From: Flagellimonas flava
GTDB lineage: Bacteria; Bacteroidota; Bacteroidia; Flavobacteriales; Flavobacteriaceae
Assembly (NCBI RefSeq): GCF_900129665.1
Contig: NZ_FQWL01000001.1
Span: 372,001 to 436,000, forward strand
Length of the DNA: 64,000 nt
Direction: 5' to 3'
Position numbers and translations under genes: made by a program. Below are positions 44,744 through 54,070 of the stretch, one piece after another. The first letter of the stretch is position 1, and each line of letters begins with the position of its first letter. Below the pieces are notes generated by a model that searched no databases, had not been told where the DNA came from, and saw only the letters and a program-made list of their open reading frames with translations.

Positions 44744-45910
44744 CTATTTTTTACCCAAAGCTGGATAAATGAAATCCACAAGCAGTGCCTCCGAATCGTT
44801 CTCAATGGTCCAAATATTATAGTTGCCTGCGGTGATCACCACAATCATTTGATTGGGTTGGTCTATATAAATTCGCTGTCCTCCATTGCCAACAGCAGCT
44901 GGAATGAGATGGTCATAGTTTTTAGTAATGGTCTTGGCCTTGAAAATCCAGAACTGATAACCATAGCCTACGTTATCATTTCGTCCAAACCAAACGTGGG
45001 GCTCCATAGCCCTCTTGGCCCAGTCCTTTGGTAAAATTTGGTTCCCCCTCCATTGGCCTTCGTTGGCATATAGCATACCAAATTTCATCAAATCACGGGA
45101 GCTTAGGCGCAAGCCAGAGGCTGCTGCTGGCAGTTCAATATCTGGAAATTTGGTCCATTCCGAATTCGCTATACCCAAAGGTTTAAATAGATTCTCTTTG
45201 GCATATTCATGAATATTCTGGCCTGTTGCCCTTTCGATTAAGGATGCCAACAATTGTGTGGTTCCCCCGTTATATTCCCAAACCTTGCCCGGTGGAATTA
45301 AAATGGGCCTGCTTAGGACAAACTCAATGGGGTCAGGGCTGGAGGTCATTTGAATCTCACTATTGTCAGGATCGGTATAGGGAACATTCTCATTCCACTC
45401 CATTCCCGTGGTCATGGTGAGCAGGTGCTCAACGGTAATCTGCGAACGAAGCCCAGTTTTATAGGACTGAAATTCGGGATAAAAATCAAAAATACTTTGG
45501 GAAATGCTATCAATCTTGCCTTGTTGCAAGGCAAGTCCAACGCAAGTGGCCACAATGCTTTTGGAAATACTTCGCACATCATGCAAACTGTCCTTATAAT
45601 GCTCAATAACTCCCAAGTCCTCACCCCAGACCTCATCTTTGCCTGCAAAGTAGTTTTCATAGACCATCTTTTCATTTTTGTAGATAAGTACACTATGAAT
45701 GTTGGGATATACCCCGGAGACAATGGAGTCTTCCATTCGTTGTATGTGTAGCGAATCCAACCCCGAAAGAGCTATGGTACCTACAGCAAGGATTTCCTCA
45801 CTTTTGGTCGGAGGCTCCGTCTCGCTGGTTTTTTCCTGGTGTTTGCAGCTTAAAAAAAGATTGAGAATAAGCAAGGCGGAATAGCCAAGAATGGATCTTT
45901 GAAATTTCAT
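44744..45910 (-). CDS. Serine hydrolase of the beta-lactamase/class C family, lipoprotein
   Basis: A 388-aa protein with a lipobox (ALLILNLFLSC-KH) and a class C beta-lactamase-like fold used by esterases and D-amino peptidases. The SxxK nucleophile is in SISKS (about residue 118), and the second motif reads WEYNGGTTQLL, with Tyr in the Y-x-N position. The third motif is GNGGQRIYI near the C terminus, in place of KTG. Residues MTTGMEWNE and SSRDLMKFGMLYANEGQWRG are typical of the family. No penicillin resistance role is implied. Monocistronic. Confidence 0.9.
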   Translation of the reverse strand: MKFQRSILGYSALLILNLFLSCKHQEKTSETEPPTKSEEILAVGTIALSGLDSLHIQRMEDSIVSGVYPNIHSVLIYKNEKMVYENYFAGKDEVWGEDLGVIEHYKDSLHDVRSISKSIVATCVGLALQQGKIDSISQSIFDFYPEFQSYKTGLRSQITVEHLLTMTTGMEWNENVPYTDPDNSEIQMTSSPDPIEFVLSRPILIPPGKVWEYNGGTTQLLASLIERATGQNIHEYAKENLFKPLGIANSEWTKFPDIELPAAASGLRLSSRDLMKFGMLYANEGQWRGNQILPKDWAKRAMEPHVWFGRNDNVGYGYQFWIFKAKTITKNYDHLIPAAVGNGGQRIYIDQPNQMIVVITAGNYNIWTIENDSEALLVDFIYPALGKK

Positions 45911-45981
45911 AAGGGATGGTTTTTGAAGTTAGCTATTCCAATGACATCAAAAATCAAGGAGTGTTACAGTCCCGGGTGGCC

Positions 45982-46022
45982 AAAAAAAAATCCCAAGGCC
46001 AAAAAGATTTGCACCTTGGGAT
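45982..46022 (-). terminator. Terminator of the TonB receptor/DUF4249 operon
   Basis: ATCCCAAGG pairs with CCTTGGGAT around a 15-base loop, and the minus strand continues with T9. It lies 20 bases after the DUF4249 stop codon. Confidence 0.88.
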
Positions 46023-46042
46023 CAACACCAACCTAACACTAA

Positions 46043-46888
46043 CTACTCAAACGTGAACGTATCCTGCACCATCTGGGTTACCCGGAAATAACCATAGGGT
46101 GCATTGTTTGCATCATCCTCATTTATACAGTTCCCTACCAATGGCACTGGAGTGGCACTAAAAGGATTTCCTGCACTTTCAAATTGTTCTATAAGAAGTT
46201 GCATATAATTGTAATAGTCTTCGGAGATGCCCAGCAGTTTTATATCCACGATATCTCCAGGTTCAAATTCCTTGATATTGTCCTCTTCATCCTCAATTTT
46301 CTCATAATAGAAGGTAGCCTCATTACCATCAATGAACTCATCCTTGATATCAAAGAGCTCGGGAAGACGGTCGTTACGACTTTGAAAACGAAGGAAATAA
46401 TAGTTTTCAACGCCTTCCGGATCCTCGAACGATACATTGACCTCCAATACTTCGTCGTCCTCTCCATCTTCTTTTGACTGTGTAATGCTAGAGATATCGG
46501 TGACCGAAAACAGGGTCTCCGTGCCGGTATAGCGCTCCCCATTGTAGGTCACATTTAGGGTATAAGAGTTGCCCAGAACAGGAATAAAGGTATTGGTAGT
46601 ATAACGTCCGTCGTTTTGGTCCTGAAAATTGAAAACAGCACCGGAATTATTATTGGTAACCCTTACCACCGCCCCGGTTACCGGTGCAGGTGAAAGATTG
46701 TCATAAAATGGAGTAGAAGTACTCAGTAAAATAGTCTGATTGTTTCCTGTGGTTCCCTTTTCCCAATCCAAAGAAGCTTCAATGGTCAGCCTACTTGGTG
46801 CTTCTGGGACATCCACCTCAACAACATCGGTACAGGAGGTTGCTGCAATCAACAGGATGAAAGTTAAAATTTTATAATAGCGTTTCAT
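46043..46888 (-). CDS. DUF4249 lipoprotein
   Basis: The 281-aa protein has a lipobox (ILTFILLIAATSC-TD) followed by the DUF4249 beta-sandwich (RLTIEASLDWEKGT, TGAVVRVTNNNSGAVF, GNSYTLNVTYNGERY) and the C-terminal NAPYGYFRVTQM strand. It is shorter than the 391-aa paralogue at 17.0 kb, and its cysteine near the end (VGNCINEDD) is single. It follows the TonB receptor by 4 bases, so the two are one operon. It probably acts as surface accessory of that receptor. Confidence 0.9.
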   Translation of the reverse strand: MKRYYKILTFILLIAATSCTDVVEVDVPEAPSRLTIEASLDWEKGTTGNNQTILLSTSTPFYDNLSPAPVTGAVVRVTNNNSGAVFNFQDQNDGRYTTNTFIPVLGNSYTLNVTYNGERYTGTETLFSVTDISSITQSKEDGEDDEVLEVNVSFEDPEGVENYYFLRFQSRNDRLPELFDIKDEFIDGNEATFYYEKIEDEEDNIKEFEPGDIVDIKLLGISEDYYNYMQLLIEQFESAGNPFSATPVPLVGNCINEDDANNAPYGYFRVTQMVQDTFTFE

Positions 46889-46892
46889 GGTG

Positions 46893-49292
46893 TTAGAATT
46901 TAAAATTATAGGTTAAAGAGGGTACCATTCCGAAGATGGCTGTTCGCGTAGCCTCATTGGCTCCGGTCTCAAAATTCTGTCCAAACGAAATGGAAGCAGC
47001 GTTTTTACGGTTAAAGACGTTATAGAGACTAAATACCCATTCTCCCTTCCACCGCTTGTGTGGTTTTTTATTGGGTCGATAGGTTGCGGAAAGGTCCAAA
47101 CGATAATAATCTGGCAGTCGATCGGCATTTCGCTCCGAATAGCTGGCCACGGAAATTCCCTCATACTGGTATTGGCCATTGGGATAGGTTACTGGCCTTC
47201 CGGTTTGATAAATGGCATTGGCCCCAAAACTCCATTTGTCGTTGAATTGATAAGCACCCGTTACCGACACGTCATGAGTTCGGTCAAATGGGGTGTTGTA
47301 CCAATCCCCGTTATTTATCCCTGGTCCACCAGCAATACCTCCTGGGGTTCGTTGCTCCGATTTGGAAAGGGTGTAAGAAATCCATCCAGTGAGCTTACCC
47401 TCATTTTTTCGCATCAATAGTTCTAGCCCGTAAGCCCGGGATTCTCCGTTCAGTATTTCGGTTTCAATCGTGTTGTTTCCAATCAAATCGGAACCATCGA
47501 TATAGTCAATTCTGTTATCCACCGTCTTATAGTAGACCTCAGCCTCCAAGGAGTACATTTTATCTTTAAAGTTTCTGAAGTACCCAAGTGCATATTGATC
47601 GGATAACTGAGGCTCAATGTACTTTCCACTAGGTGTCCACACATCCAAAGGGGTTACCGATGAGGTGTTGGACAAGAGGTGGATGTACTGCGCTGCTCTG
47701 GAATAGCCTAGTTTTACTGACGAATAATCGTTCAACTGATAGGCTAGGGAGAGGCGAGGCTCCAGATTGGAGAATTTTTTGATGCTTTCACTCTTTTTGA
47801 AAGTGACCTCGTCCACAGGGTCTGTACGCTGATAAAATTGTAGGGTGTTGTTATAGACCAAAGGTTGATTGTTGGCATAAATGGAAAGCGGCTGCCCGCC
47901 CATACGGTTAAAATGACTGAAACGGATTCCGTACTGTGCCGTAAGTCTATCTGTTAATTTATGCTCGGCATTGATGTAAGCGGCACTTTCCAAAGCTCGT
48001 TTCTGATCTAGCTGTAGTTCATTGATGGCAGAGTTGGGCCCAGTAGGCTTTATCTGGCCGGGATCAAATTCGTACTTAATGGTACTGATACCAAAATCCA
48101 ATTTAAAGGCATCGCTGAAATAATACTTTAAATCATATTTGGCATTGTAGTTTTTGATGGATGAAATCCAATCAAATTCGAAATCATCGATTCCAAGCTC
48201 ATAATCGTACTTACTGTAAATTAGGGATAGGTTGGAGAAGAGTCTGTCATTAAATATATGATTCCAGCGGAGATTTCCTGATGCATTTCCATAGCTACTG
48301 CTAAAAGAGCCATCAAAATTGAATACATCCCGCCCAAAATAGCCGGATAGGTACAACTTGTTATTCTTGTCGATGCCATAGTTGGTTTTAAGGTTGAGAT
48401 CATAAAAACTCACACTGTTCTTTTCACCAGCCAATTTTAGGAAGAGGTGGGCGTAGGATCCTCTTCCGGCCACCAAGAATGAACCCCGGTTGTTGAACAT
48501 GGGACCCTCCGCGGCAAGACGACTGGAAATAGCGCCAATACCTCCTGTTAATGCGAAATTTTTACTGTTACCATCTTTTTGGCGTACATCCAATACGGAT
48601 GACACCCTACCACCAAATTTGGCCGGTATACCACCCTTGTACAATTTAAGATCTTTTACAGCATCGGCATTAAAAACCGAGAAGAAACCCAAAAGGTGAG
48701 AGGTATTATAGATAATGGCCTCGTCCAAGAGCACCAAATTTTGGTCTACAGCACCGCCACGGACATGAAACCCACTTGATCCCTCACCATTGCTGGTCAC
48801 TCCAGGGAGTATCTGGAGGGACTTGATCACATCTACCTCTCCCAAGACCACTGGCATTTGCTTTACGGTCTTGATGTTTAGTTTGGAAACGCTCATTTCC
48901 GGCTTGCGCAGAATGGCTCTTTCTGGTTCCTCAGCGGTGACCTCTACCTCATCCAACTGGGTGGAGAATTCCTCGACCTCCATATCCATCTTTTGGTTCT
49001 GGGTAAGATCAATGGGAACGGAAATCTCTTTGTACCCCATATGGGAGAAGACCAAGGTATACTTTCCGGCTGGTGCGCTTAGGGAGTAAAAGCCATATTC
49101 GTTGGTAATGGCCCCTATTGAGGTACCTTCTAAGAAGATTGATGTTCCAAAAAGCGTTTCCCCGTTGGTCTTGTCGGTGACGTTTCCGCTTATGGTAAAA
49201 TTCTGTTGTGCTTGGACCGCAAGCGAGCCCAGTAAAAGACAAAGACCAGTCCATAGCCATGGGAGTCTTCGACTTCGTTTTTGTTCTGTCAT
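46893..49292 (-). CDS. TonB-dependent receptor with carboxypeptidase-like domain
   Basis: A 799-aa outer membrane receptor. The signal peptide (LWTGLCLLLGSLAVQAQ) is followed by a carboxypeptidase-like domain (about 30-110; ISGNVTDKTNGETLFGTSIF), a plug (about 140-235; GFHVRGGAVDQNLVLLDEA) and a barrel ending in LTYNFKF. The plug and the C-terminal barrel (QTGRPVTYPNGQYQYEG, RLPDYYRLDLSATYR) closely resemble the receptor at 14.2 kb, so the two are paralogues. The STN domain of the latter is absent here. Substrate unknown. Confidence 0.93.
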   Translation of the reverse strand: MTEQKRSRRLPWLWTGLCLLLGSLAVQAQQNFTISGNVTDKTNGETLFGTSIFLEGTSIGAITNEYGFYSLSAPAGKYTLVFSHMGYKEISVPIDLTQNQKMDMEVEEFSTQLDEVEVTAEEPERAILRKPEMSVSKLNIKTVKQMPVVLGEVDVIKSLQILPGVTSNGEGSSGFHVRGGAVDQNLVLLDEAIIYNTSHLLGFFSVFNADAVKDLKLYKGGIPAKFGGRVSSVLDVRQKDGNSKNFALTGGIGAISSRLAAEGPMFNNRGSFLVAGRGSYAHLFLKLAGEKNSVSFYDLNLKTNYGIDKNNKLYLSGYFGRDVFNFDGSFSSSYGNASGNLRWNHIFNDRLFSNLSLIYSKYDYELGIDDFEFDWISSIKNYNAKYDLKYYFSDAFKLDFGISTIKYEFDPGQIKPTGPNSAINELQLDQKRALESAAYINAEHKLTDRLTAQYGIRFSHFNRMGGQPLSIYANNQPLVYNNTLQFYQRTDPVDEVTFKKSESIKKFSNLEPRLSLAYQLNDYSSVKLGYSRAAQYIHLLSNTSSVTPLDVWTPSGKYIEPQLSDQYALGYFRNFKDKMYSLEAEVYYKTVDNRIDYIDGSDLIGNNTIETEILNGESRAYGLELLMRKNEGKLTGWISYTLSKSEQRTPGGIAGGPGINNGDWYNTPFDRTHDVSVTGAYQFNDKWSFGANAIYQTGRPVTYPNGQYQYEGISVASYSERNADRLPDYYRLDLSATYRPNKKPHKRWKGEWVFSLYNVFNRKNAASISFGQNFETGANEATRTAIFGMVPSLTYNFKF

Positions 49293-49528
49293 GTTTTTTG
49301 ATTTAATGAATAGGTTTATCCTTTTCAGGATTTGTTTGCCCTAAGGACATTTGAAAAATGTGAGGGTTGCACCATACTTTTAAAAAGGGTCAAAATTTAA
49401 CAGAGCAATTGTCCAACATGGGATTATAAATCGGTGTTTAGGTCAAGAACTACGTCGTTTAGCTAAGAATCTGTGGGCAAACAAAAAAGTTTGGGTACTT
49501 TCAGGCTAGATAACGCAAAAACCAAAAA

Positions 49529-50668
49529 ATGTACAGACTACTATTACTTCTATTCATGAGTGTTACCGTGGTGGCATGTAAATCCAAAAATGCCGAAACC
49601 GATTCGTCTACGGAAAAAACCAAAATACCGGTTTATGCTTGGACGGGAGGCCCTGGTGAGGCTTCGGATGAAGAACTTCTGGAGCAATTTCAGGATTTTA
49701 AGGCCAAGGGAATAGATGGATTAATGTATAACGGTGGCCATGACCCTCAAACCTATGCCAGGGTTGGGAAGCTTGTAAAACAGGCTGGGATGGAATTCCA
49801 TACATGGATTCCGACCATGGTGCAGGGAAAAAGTCCCAAAATAGAGGAGGACTGGTACGCGGTCAATAGAAATGGCGAATCTGCCCTTGATAAACCTGCC
49901 TATGTATCGCACTATACCTTCCTGTGTCCTAGCAAGGAAGGAACCTATAACTTCTTGGCCGATTTGTACGGAGGTGTTGCGGAAGTGGAGGAAGTGGACG
50001 GCATCCATCTGGATTATATTCGGTTCCCTGATGTGATTTTGGCCAGGGGCCTGTGGGATAAATATGGTTTGGTCATGGATAGGGAATTCCCGCAATTCGA
50101 TTATTGCTACTGCGATCAATGCACATCCAACTTTAAGGAAAAAACAGGAATTGATATCAAAGCCGAAAAAGACCCACCAAATGTTGAGGAATGGGTTCAG
50201 TTTAGATATGATCTTATAACCAGTATTGTAAATCGTTTGACCGATGTGGTACATTCCAAGGGTAAAAAGATAAACGCGGCCGTATTTCCAGGACCAAGCA
50301 TCTCAAAAAAACTGGTGCGTCAGGAATGGAACAAATGGGATTTGGATGCTGTATATCCTATGAACTACAATGATTTTTACTTGGAAGGCCCGGAATGGGT
50401 GGGGGAAATGACCAAAGAAGAAGTGGCCGCGGCCAAAAATAGTGCACCGGTCTACAGCGGATTGTTCATCTGCCCAACACCTGAAACCAAGACAAGTGAA
50501 AAAGACCCAGAAAACCACGGACTCCTTCCTGAGGAACTGGGCACCGCCATTGCAGCATCAATGCAAAACGGAGCAACAGGTATTTGTCTGTTCACTCCTG
50601 GAAGGATGACCGATGCACATTGGGAAGCCTTTGAGGAAGCAATTTATAAGGATTACTCCACGGAGTAA
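49529..50668 (+). CDS. Glycoside-hydrolase-like (GHL10-type) lipoprotein
   Basis: The 379-aa product has a lipobox (LLFMSVTVVAC-KS) and a TIM-barrel pattern of the GHL10-like group. The barrel has VYAWTGGPGEAS, the family signature VDGIHLDYIRFPD (about 155-167), and WDLDAVYPMNYNDFY. The strand ends around GLFICPTP and GICLFTPGRM give the remaining barrel positions. Asp and Glu in these loops are plausible catalytic residues, but activity is not shown for this group. It stands alone without a SusCD pair. Confidence 0.8.
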   Translation: MYRLLLLLFMSVTVVACKSKNAETDSSTEKTKIPVYAWTGGPGEASDEELLEQFQDFKAKGIDGLMYNGGHDPQTYARVGKLVKQAGMEFHTWIPTMVQGKSPKIEEDWYAVNRNGESALDKPAYVSHYTFLCPSKEGTYNFLADLYGGVAEVEEVDGIHLDYIRFPDVILARGLWDKYGLVMDREFPQFDYCYCDQCTSNFKEKTGIDIKAEKDPPNVEEWVQFRYDLITSIVNRLTDVVHSKGKKINAAVFPGPSISKKLVRQEWNKWDLDAVYPMNYNDFYLEGPEWVGEMTKEEVAAAKNSAPVYSGLFICPTPETKTSEKDPENHGLLPEELGTAIAASMQNGATGICLFTPGRMTDAHWEAFEEAIYKDYSTE

Positions 50669-50686
50669 ACTTTAGGTTTGAGTTTA

Positions 50687-50726
50687 AATACCCGATGGTC
50701 TTTTTTGGTCATCGGGTATTTTTTTT
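50687..50726 (+). terminator. Terminator after the GHL10-like gene
   Basis: AATACCCGATG pairs with CATCGGGTATT around a 12-base loop, followed by T6-8, 18 bases after the stop codon. Confidence 0.9.
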
Positions 50727-50831
50727 GTCCATTCCCAACAATCCATCCCCCAATTCGTACAATTCGGTCATTCTTTTTGTGGTAGCTCTACCTGTATCCT
50801 GAATTTTGGGGCATAACTAAAAACAAAAAAA

Positions 50832-51251
50832 ATGAAAACATTGATCCTAAGTCTTATGGTAACCGTAAGTTTTGTGACTCTGACAAAGGCACAATCCTTA
50901 GCCACCTTGACAGTTTCCATAGAGAATATCGAAAATGATGAAGGTATGATTCGCGTAGGACTCTACAACACTCCCAACAGTTGGTTGGAAGAGGTTTTTA
51001 TGGGAGGTGAAACCACTATTGAAAACGGAAAGGGCCAATTGGTTTTTAAAAATGTCCCTTTTGGCGAATATGCCATATCGCTATACCATGACGAAAATAA
51101 CAATGGAAAGCTGGATAAATATCTAGGGTTTTATCCAAAAGAAGTTTACGGATGTAGCAATCAAGCACGTGGCAATTATGGCCCACCAAAATGGACGGAT
51201 GCCAAATTCACTATAGATCAAAACACAAATAAACAAATCATTAAACTCTGA
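50832..51251 (+). CDS. DUF2141 secreted protein
   Basis: A 139-aa protein with a signal (MKTLILSLMVTVSFVTLTKA) and the DUF2141 pattern: LTVSIENIENDEGMIRVGLY at the start, FKNVPFGEYAISLYHDENNNGKLD with the conserved HDENxNGKLD, and a C-terminal strand (AKFTIDQNTN). The family is a single periplasmic or surface beta-sandwich domain of unknown function. It is 5 bases upstream of the TPR-like gene, so it heads the LytS operon. Confidence 0.92.
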   Translation: MKTLILSLMVTVSFVTLTKAQSLATLTVSIENIENDEGMIRVGLYNTPNSWLEEVFMGGETTIENGKGQLVFKNVPFGEYAISLYHDENNNGKLDKYLGFYPKEVYGCSNQARGNYGPPKWTDAKFTIDQNTNKQIIKL

Positions 51252-51256
51252 ATATC

Positions 51257-51880
51257 ATGAAAAAACTAGTTGTATTAGCATTGCTGTTTGTAACCGGAAT
51301 AATCCAGGCCCAAGATCAATATACCAACGGTATGGGGAAGGCATTCCAACTTTGGGGCGAACAAAAAACCACAGAAGCTTCCAATCTCTTTGAGCGAATT
51401 GCCATGGCAGAACAAGATAATTGGCTACCCCATTATTACGTAGCCCACGTAAATACCTTGGCCTCCTTTGGTGAAAAGGATTTTGAAAAGCTATCACAGC
51501 AGTTGGAAAAGGCGAAAGAGTTTCTTGATCTGGCCAATGCGATTTCTCCGGAAAATCCAGAACTTATGGTGTTGGAAGCCTTGATCAATACCGCCTGGAT
51601 TGCCTATGATGGGGCTACCTACGGCATGACACTATCGGGAAAAAATTTCCAGCTGTATGAAAAGGCCTTGGCCATGGCACCTGAAAACCCGAGGGTGGTA
51701 CTGGCAAAAGCAGAATGGGATATGGGTAGTGCCAAATATTTTGGGAAGGATATTACACCATATTGCAAGGACGTTGAAAAATCCTTGGAACTTTTTGCTA
51801 ATTTTAGCGAGGATACTCCCTTTTACCCCTCTTGGGGCAAGGACCGCGCGGAAGTGGTTCTTAAGCAATGCGGCGAATGA
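51257..51880 (+). CDS. Secreted TPR-like helical protein
   Basis: A 207-aa protein with a signal (KKLVVLALLFVTGIIQA) and helical repeats that read like tetratricopeptides: AFQLWGEQKTTEASNLFERI, LANAISPENPELMVLEALI and YEKALAMAPENPRVVLAKAEWDM. It has no enzymatic motif. It stands between the DUF2141 gene and the sensor kinase, with which it overlaps by ATGA, so it may be the periplasmic sensory or adaptor part of the system. Function unknown. Confidence 0.85.
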   Translation: MKKLVVLALLFVTGIIQAQDQYTNGMGKAFQLWGEQKTTEASNLFERIAMAEQDNWLPHYYVAHVNTLASFGEKDFEKLSQQLEKAKEFLDLANAISPENPELMVLEALINTAWIAYDGATYGMTLSGKNFQLYEKALAMAPENPRVVLAKAEWDMGSAKYFGKDITPYCKDVEKSLELFANFSEDTPFYPSWGKDRAEVVLKQCGE

Positions 51881-53220
51881 AAAACACCTTAAAATATATT
51901 GGTAAGTTATTAGTGACATCCATTCTTATTGGATTGGCTATTGCAGGGGTATTTATTGGACTTAGAGCACTTTCCGGGGGGTCGGTATCATTGGATATCG
52001 GCCTTTTGCGTGAAATCGGCTATTATCTCTTTTACTCCATTGTATTGGCCTCATTAAATGGAGTTTATTTCGATTACCTGAACCACAAGGTAGTATGGAA
52101 ACGTTATGCCAAGTATCGATTGCTCATTGGTGCATTAGGTGGTGTTGTGCTGACCATGTTGGGCATATTCTGGATTCGAATCGTTATCAATTTGGGTTTT
52201 GAGGGTGAGAGTTGGGATGAGTTCATAATCAATGAAAAGGCAATTTACTACGTGGTTGCCCTACTTATCACCATTGTGATTTCTGTGTTTTTCCATGCCT
52301 TTTATTTTTATAGGAATTGGCAGGAAAAAAGAGTTAAAGAACAAAAAATCATTGCTGGTACAGCTTCGGCACGATTTGATGCTCTAAAAAACCAGTTGGA
52401 CCCACATTTTTTATTTAACAGCCTTAATGTATTGACCAGTTTGATTGAAGAAGAACCGGTTCAGGCGCAGAAATTCACAACTTCACTCTCCAAGGTCTAT
52501 CGTTATGTTTTGGAGCAAAAGAACAAGGATTTGGTCACTGTGGACGAGGAACTCGACTTTGCGCGAACCTATGTAAAGCTACTTAAAATGCGTTTTGAGG
52601 AGAGTATCATTTTTGAAATTCCTGAAAAAAGTAGCATGCCCGATGCCAAAATAGTACCACTGTCACTACAATTGTTGTTGGAGAATGCTGTAAAGCATAA
52701 TGTGGTAACCTCTTCACGACCCTTGCATTTAACGGTAAAAGAAGAATCGGGGATGTTGGTGGTAAGTAATAATTTGCAAGAGAAACAAGTAGTTCGGAAA
52801 AGCAGTGGGGTAGGGCTTCAGAATATTAAACAACGTTATGCAATTCTAACCAATAGGGCGGTGAAAATTAATAGTGGGCCTTCCACTTTTAGCGTCTCCC
52901 TCCCCATTCTTACCCAACAAATAAAAGTCGTTGAAACGCAGGAGAGCCATATAGCTGAAAAACGATACCTGAAAGCTAAGGAACGGGTGAAGGCTATTAA
53001 GGACTTCTATTCGCATTTGATTAGTTATTGTTTGGTTATTCCCTTTTTATGGTGGTTGAATTATAGGACTACCGATTTTTTATGGGCTTTCTTTCCTACG
53101 ATCGGCTGGGGTTTTGGGCTTTTGGCACACGGTATGGATGCATTTGGAAATAATCCTTTCTTGGGAAAACGCTGGGAAGAAAGGAAGATCCAAGAACTTA
53201 TGGATAATGAGGATTTTTAG
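51877..53220 (+). CDS. LytS-type sensor histidine kinase with C-terminal 2TM domain
   Basis: A 447-aa membrane kinase. Four transmembrane helices are at about 8-28, 45-65, 82-102 and 120-145. A HisKA_3-like LytS core (DPHFLFNSLNVLTSLIEEEP, with the His at about 179) and an ATPase lobe (LLLENAVKHNVV, SSGVGLQNIKQRYAIL) follow. Residues 365-447 then form a complete 2TM domain (KAKERVKAIKDFYSHL, WNPF-like NPFLGKRWEERKIQELM), an unusual appendage. I start at the ATG at 51877, which overlaps the upstream stop as ATGA; an ATG at 51868 is also in frame. Its partner regulator is the LytTR protein encoded 1.5 kb downstream. Confidence 0.9.
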   Translation: MKNTLKYIGKLLVTSILIGLAIAGVFIGLRALSGGSVSLDIGLLREIGYYLFYSIVLASLNGVYFDYLNHKVVWKRYAKYRLLIGALGGVVLTMLGIFWIRIVINLGFEGESWDEFIINEKAIYYVVALLITIVISVFFHAFYFYRNWQEKRVKEQKIIAGTASARFDALKNQLDPHFLFNSLNVLTSLIEEEPVQAQKFTTSLSKVYRYVLEQKNKDLVTVDEELDFARTYVKLLKMRFEESIIFEIPEKSSMPDAKIVPLSLQLLLENAVKHNVVTSSRPLHLTVKEESGMLVVSNNLQEKQVVRKSSGVGLQNIKQRYAILTNRAVKINSGPSTFSVSLPILTQQIKVVETQESHIAEKRYLKAKERVKAIKDFYSHLISYCLVIPFLWWLNYRTTDFLWAFFPTIGWGFGLLAHGMDAFGNNPFLGKRWEERKIQELMDNEDF

Positions 53221-53411
53221 GCTACGGTTCCTATATAGGTATAATTCCTCGTTCCCATGCTCCATTTTGCATATCTAACCTGGCCAATATCTCAATGCAA
53301 GGCGGACCTATCTTCTGCTTCCAATGACTGGATATTTTTGCATACAGTACAATTCATCCATGTAAAACAACAATTGACGCAACCACTTTTTTTATAGCCC
53401 TATGGAGTACC

Positions 53412-53419
53412 TAAGTTTG
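53412..53419 (+). promoter_or_regulatory. Putative -7 element before the 2TM cluster
   Basis: TAAGTTTG is an exact TAnnTTTG match 25 bases before the first free 2TM gene, in a 224-base gap after the kinase gene. The cluster may therefore be transcribed separately. No clear -33 partner was found. Confidence 0.45.
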
Positions 53420-53444
53420 GTCTATAATTAAAAACAAGCAAAAA

Positions 53445-53723
53445 ATGGAAGATATTAATGAGTACAGATACAAACGTGCAAAAGATAAGGTAAATGCCTT
53501 GAAATCATTTTACTCAAGTCTAATTGCCTATTGTGTGGTAATACCACTTCTTGCCTATTTTAATTACAGCACCACAAGCTTTCCCTGGGTAATTTTCCCG
53601 GCAGTGGGTTGGGGAATTGGATTGCTTTGCAAGTGGATGGACGCCACAGGACGTAACCTTATTTTGGGCCGGGACTGGGAAGAGCGTAAAATCAGGGAGT
53701 TTATGGATGGCAGTGAATCCTAA
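53445..53723 (+). CDS. 2TM-domain protein, copy 1
   Basis: A 92-aa protein made of one 2TM domain. It has an N-terminal amphipathic start (YRYKRAKDKVNALKSFYSSL), helix 1 (IAYCVVIPLLAYFNY), a short loop with VIFPAVGWGIGLLCKW as helix 2, and the terminal GRDWEERKIREFMDG. The fold is two membrane helices with both ends cytoplasmic. It is closest in sequence to the C terminus of the LytS kinase just upstream, which suggests a duplication. Function unknown. Confidence 0.88.
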   Translation: MEDINEYRYKRAKDKVNALKSFYSSLIAYCVVIPLLAYFNYSTTSFPWVIFPAVGWGIGLLCKWMDATGRNLILGRDWEERKIREFMDGSES

Positions 53724-53762
53724 TGAATCCTTATCTTTAATTTGCCCACAAAACCAACTAAA

Positions 53763-54068
53763 ATGCAGGACCTCAATAAAGAAAGTAAGTACATTAGAGC
53801 CAAGGAAAGGGTGGACGAGCTCAAGAAGTTTTATAGCCATCTTTGGACTTATATCCTGGTCATTTCAGGACTAGCTTTAATCAATTACCTCTCCATCGGA
53901 TTTGAATATATGTGGTTTTTATGGGTCGCGTTTGGATGGGGTGTCGGATTGGTTTTCCAAGCTCTGGGAACCTTTAGGCTCAACCCGTTCTTTGGAAAAC
54001 GATGGGAGGAAGAAAAAATAAAACGATTGATGGCGGACGAAGAAGGAGAAACAAAAAAATGGAAATAA
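53763..54068 (+). CDS. 2TM-domain protein, copy 2
   Basis: A 101-aa 2TM protein: RAKERVDELKKFYSHL, helix 1 (WTYILVISGLALINYL), helix 2 (MWFLWVAFGWGVGLVFQAL) and NPFFGKRWEEEKIKRLM. I use the ATG at 53763; a TTG-initiated frame from 53742 would add seven residues before the conserved start. It lies 39 bases after copy 1, and its stop is 2 bases before copy 3. Confidence 0.88.
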   Translation: MQDLNKESKYIRAKERVDELKKFYSHLWTYILVISGLALINYLSIGFEYMWFLWVAFGWGVGLVFQALGTFRLNPFFGKRWEEEKIKRLMADEEGETKKWK

Positions 54069-54070
54069 TT

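Noticed and set aside
44744..45910. True beta-lactamase
   Set aside because: The third motif is GNGG rather than KTG and the neighbourhood gives no resistance context; a generic serine hydrolase is the safer call.
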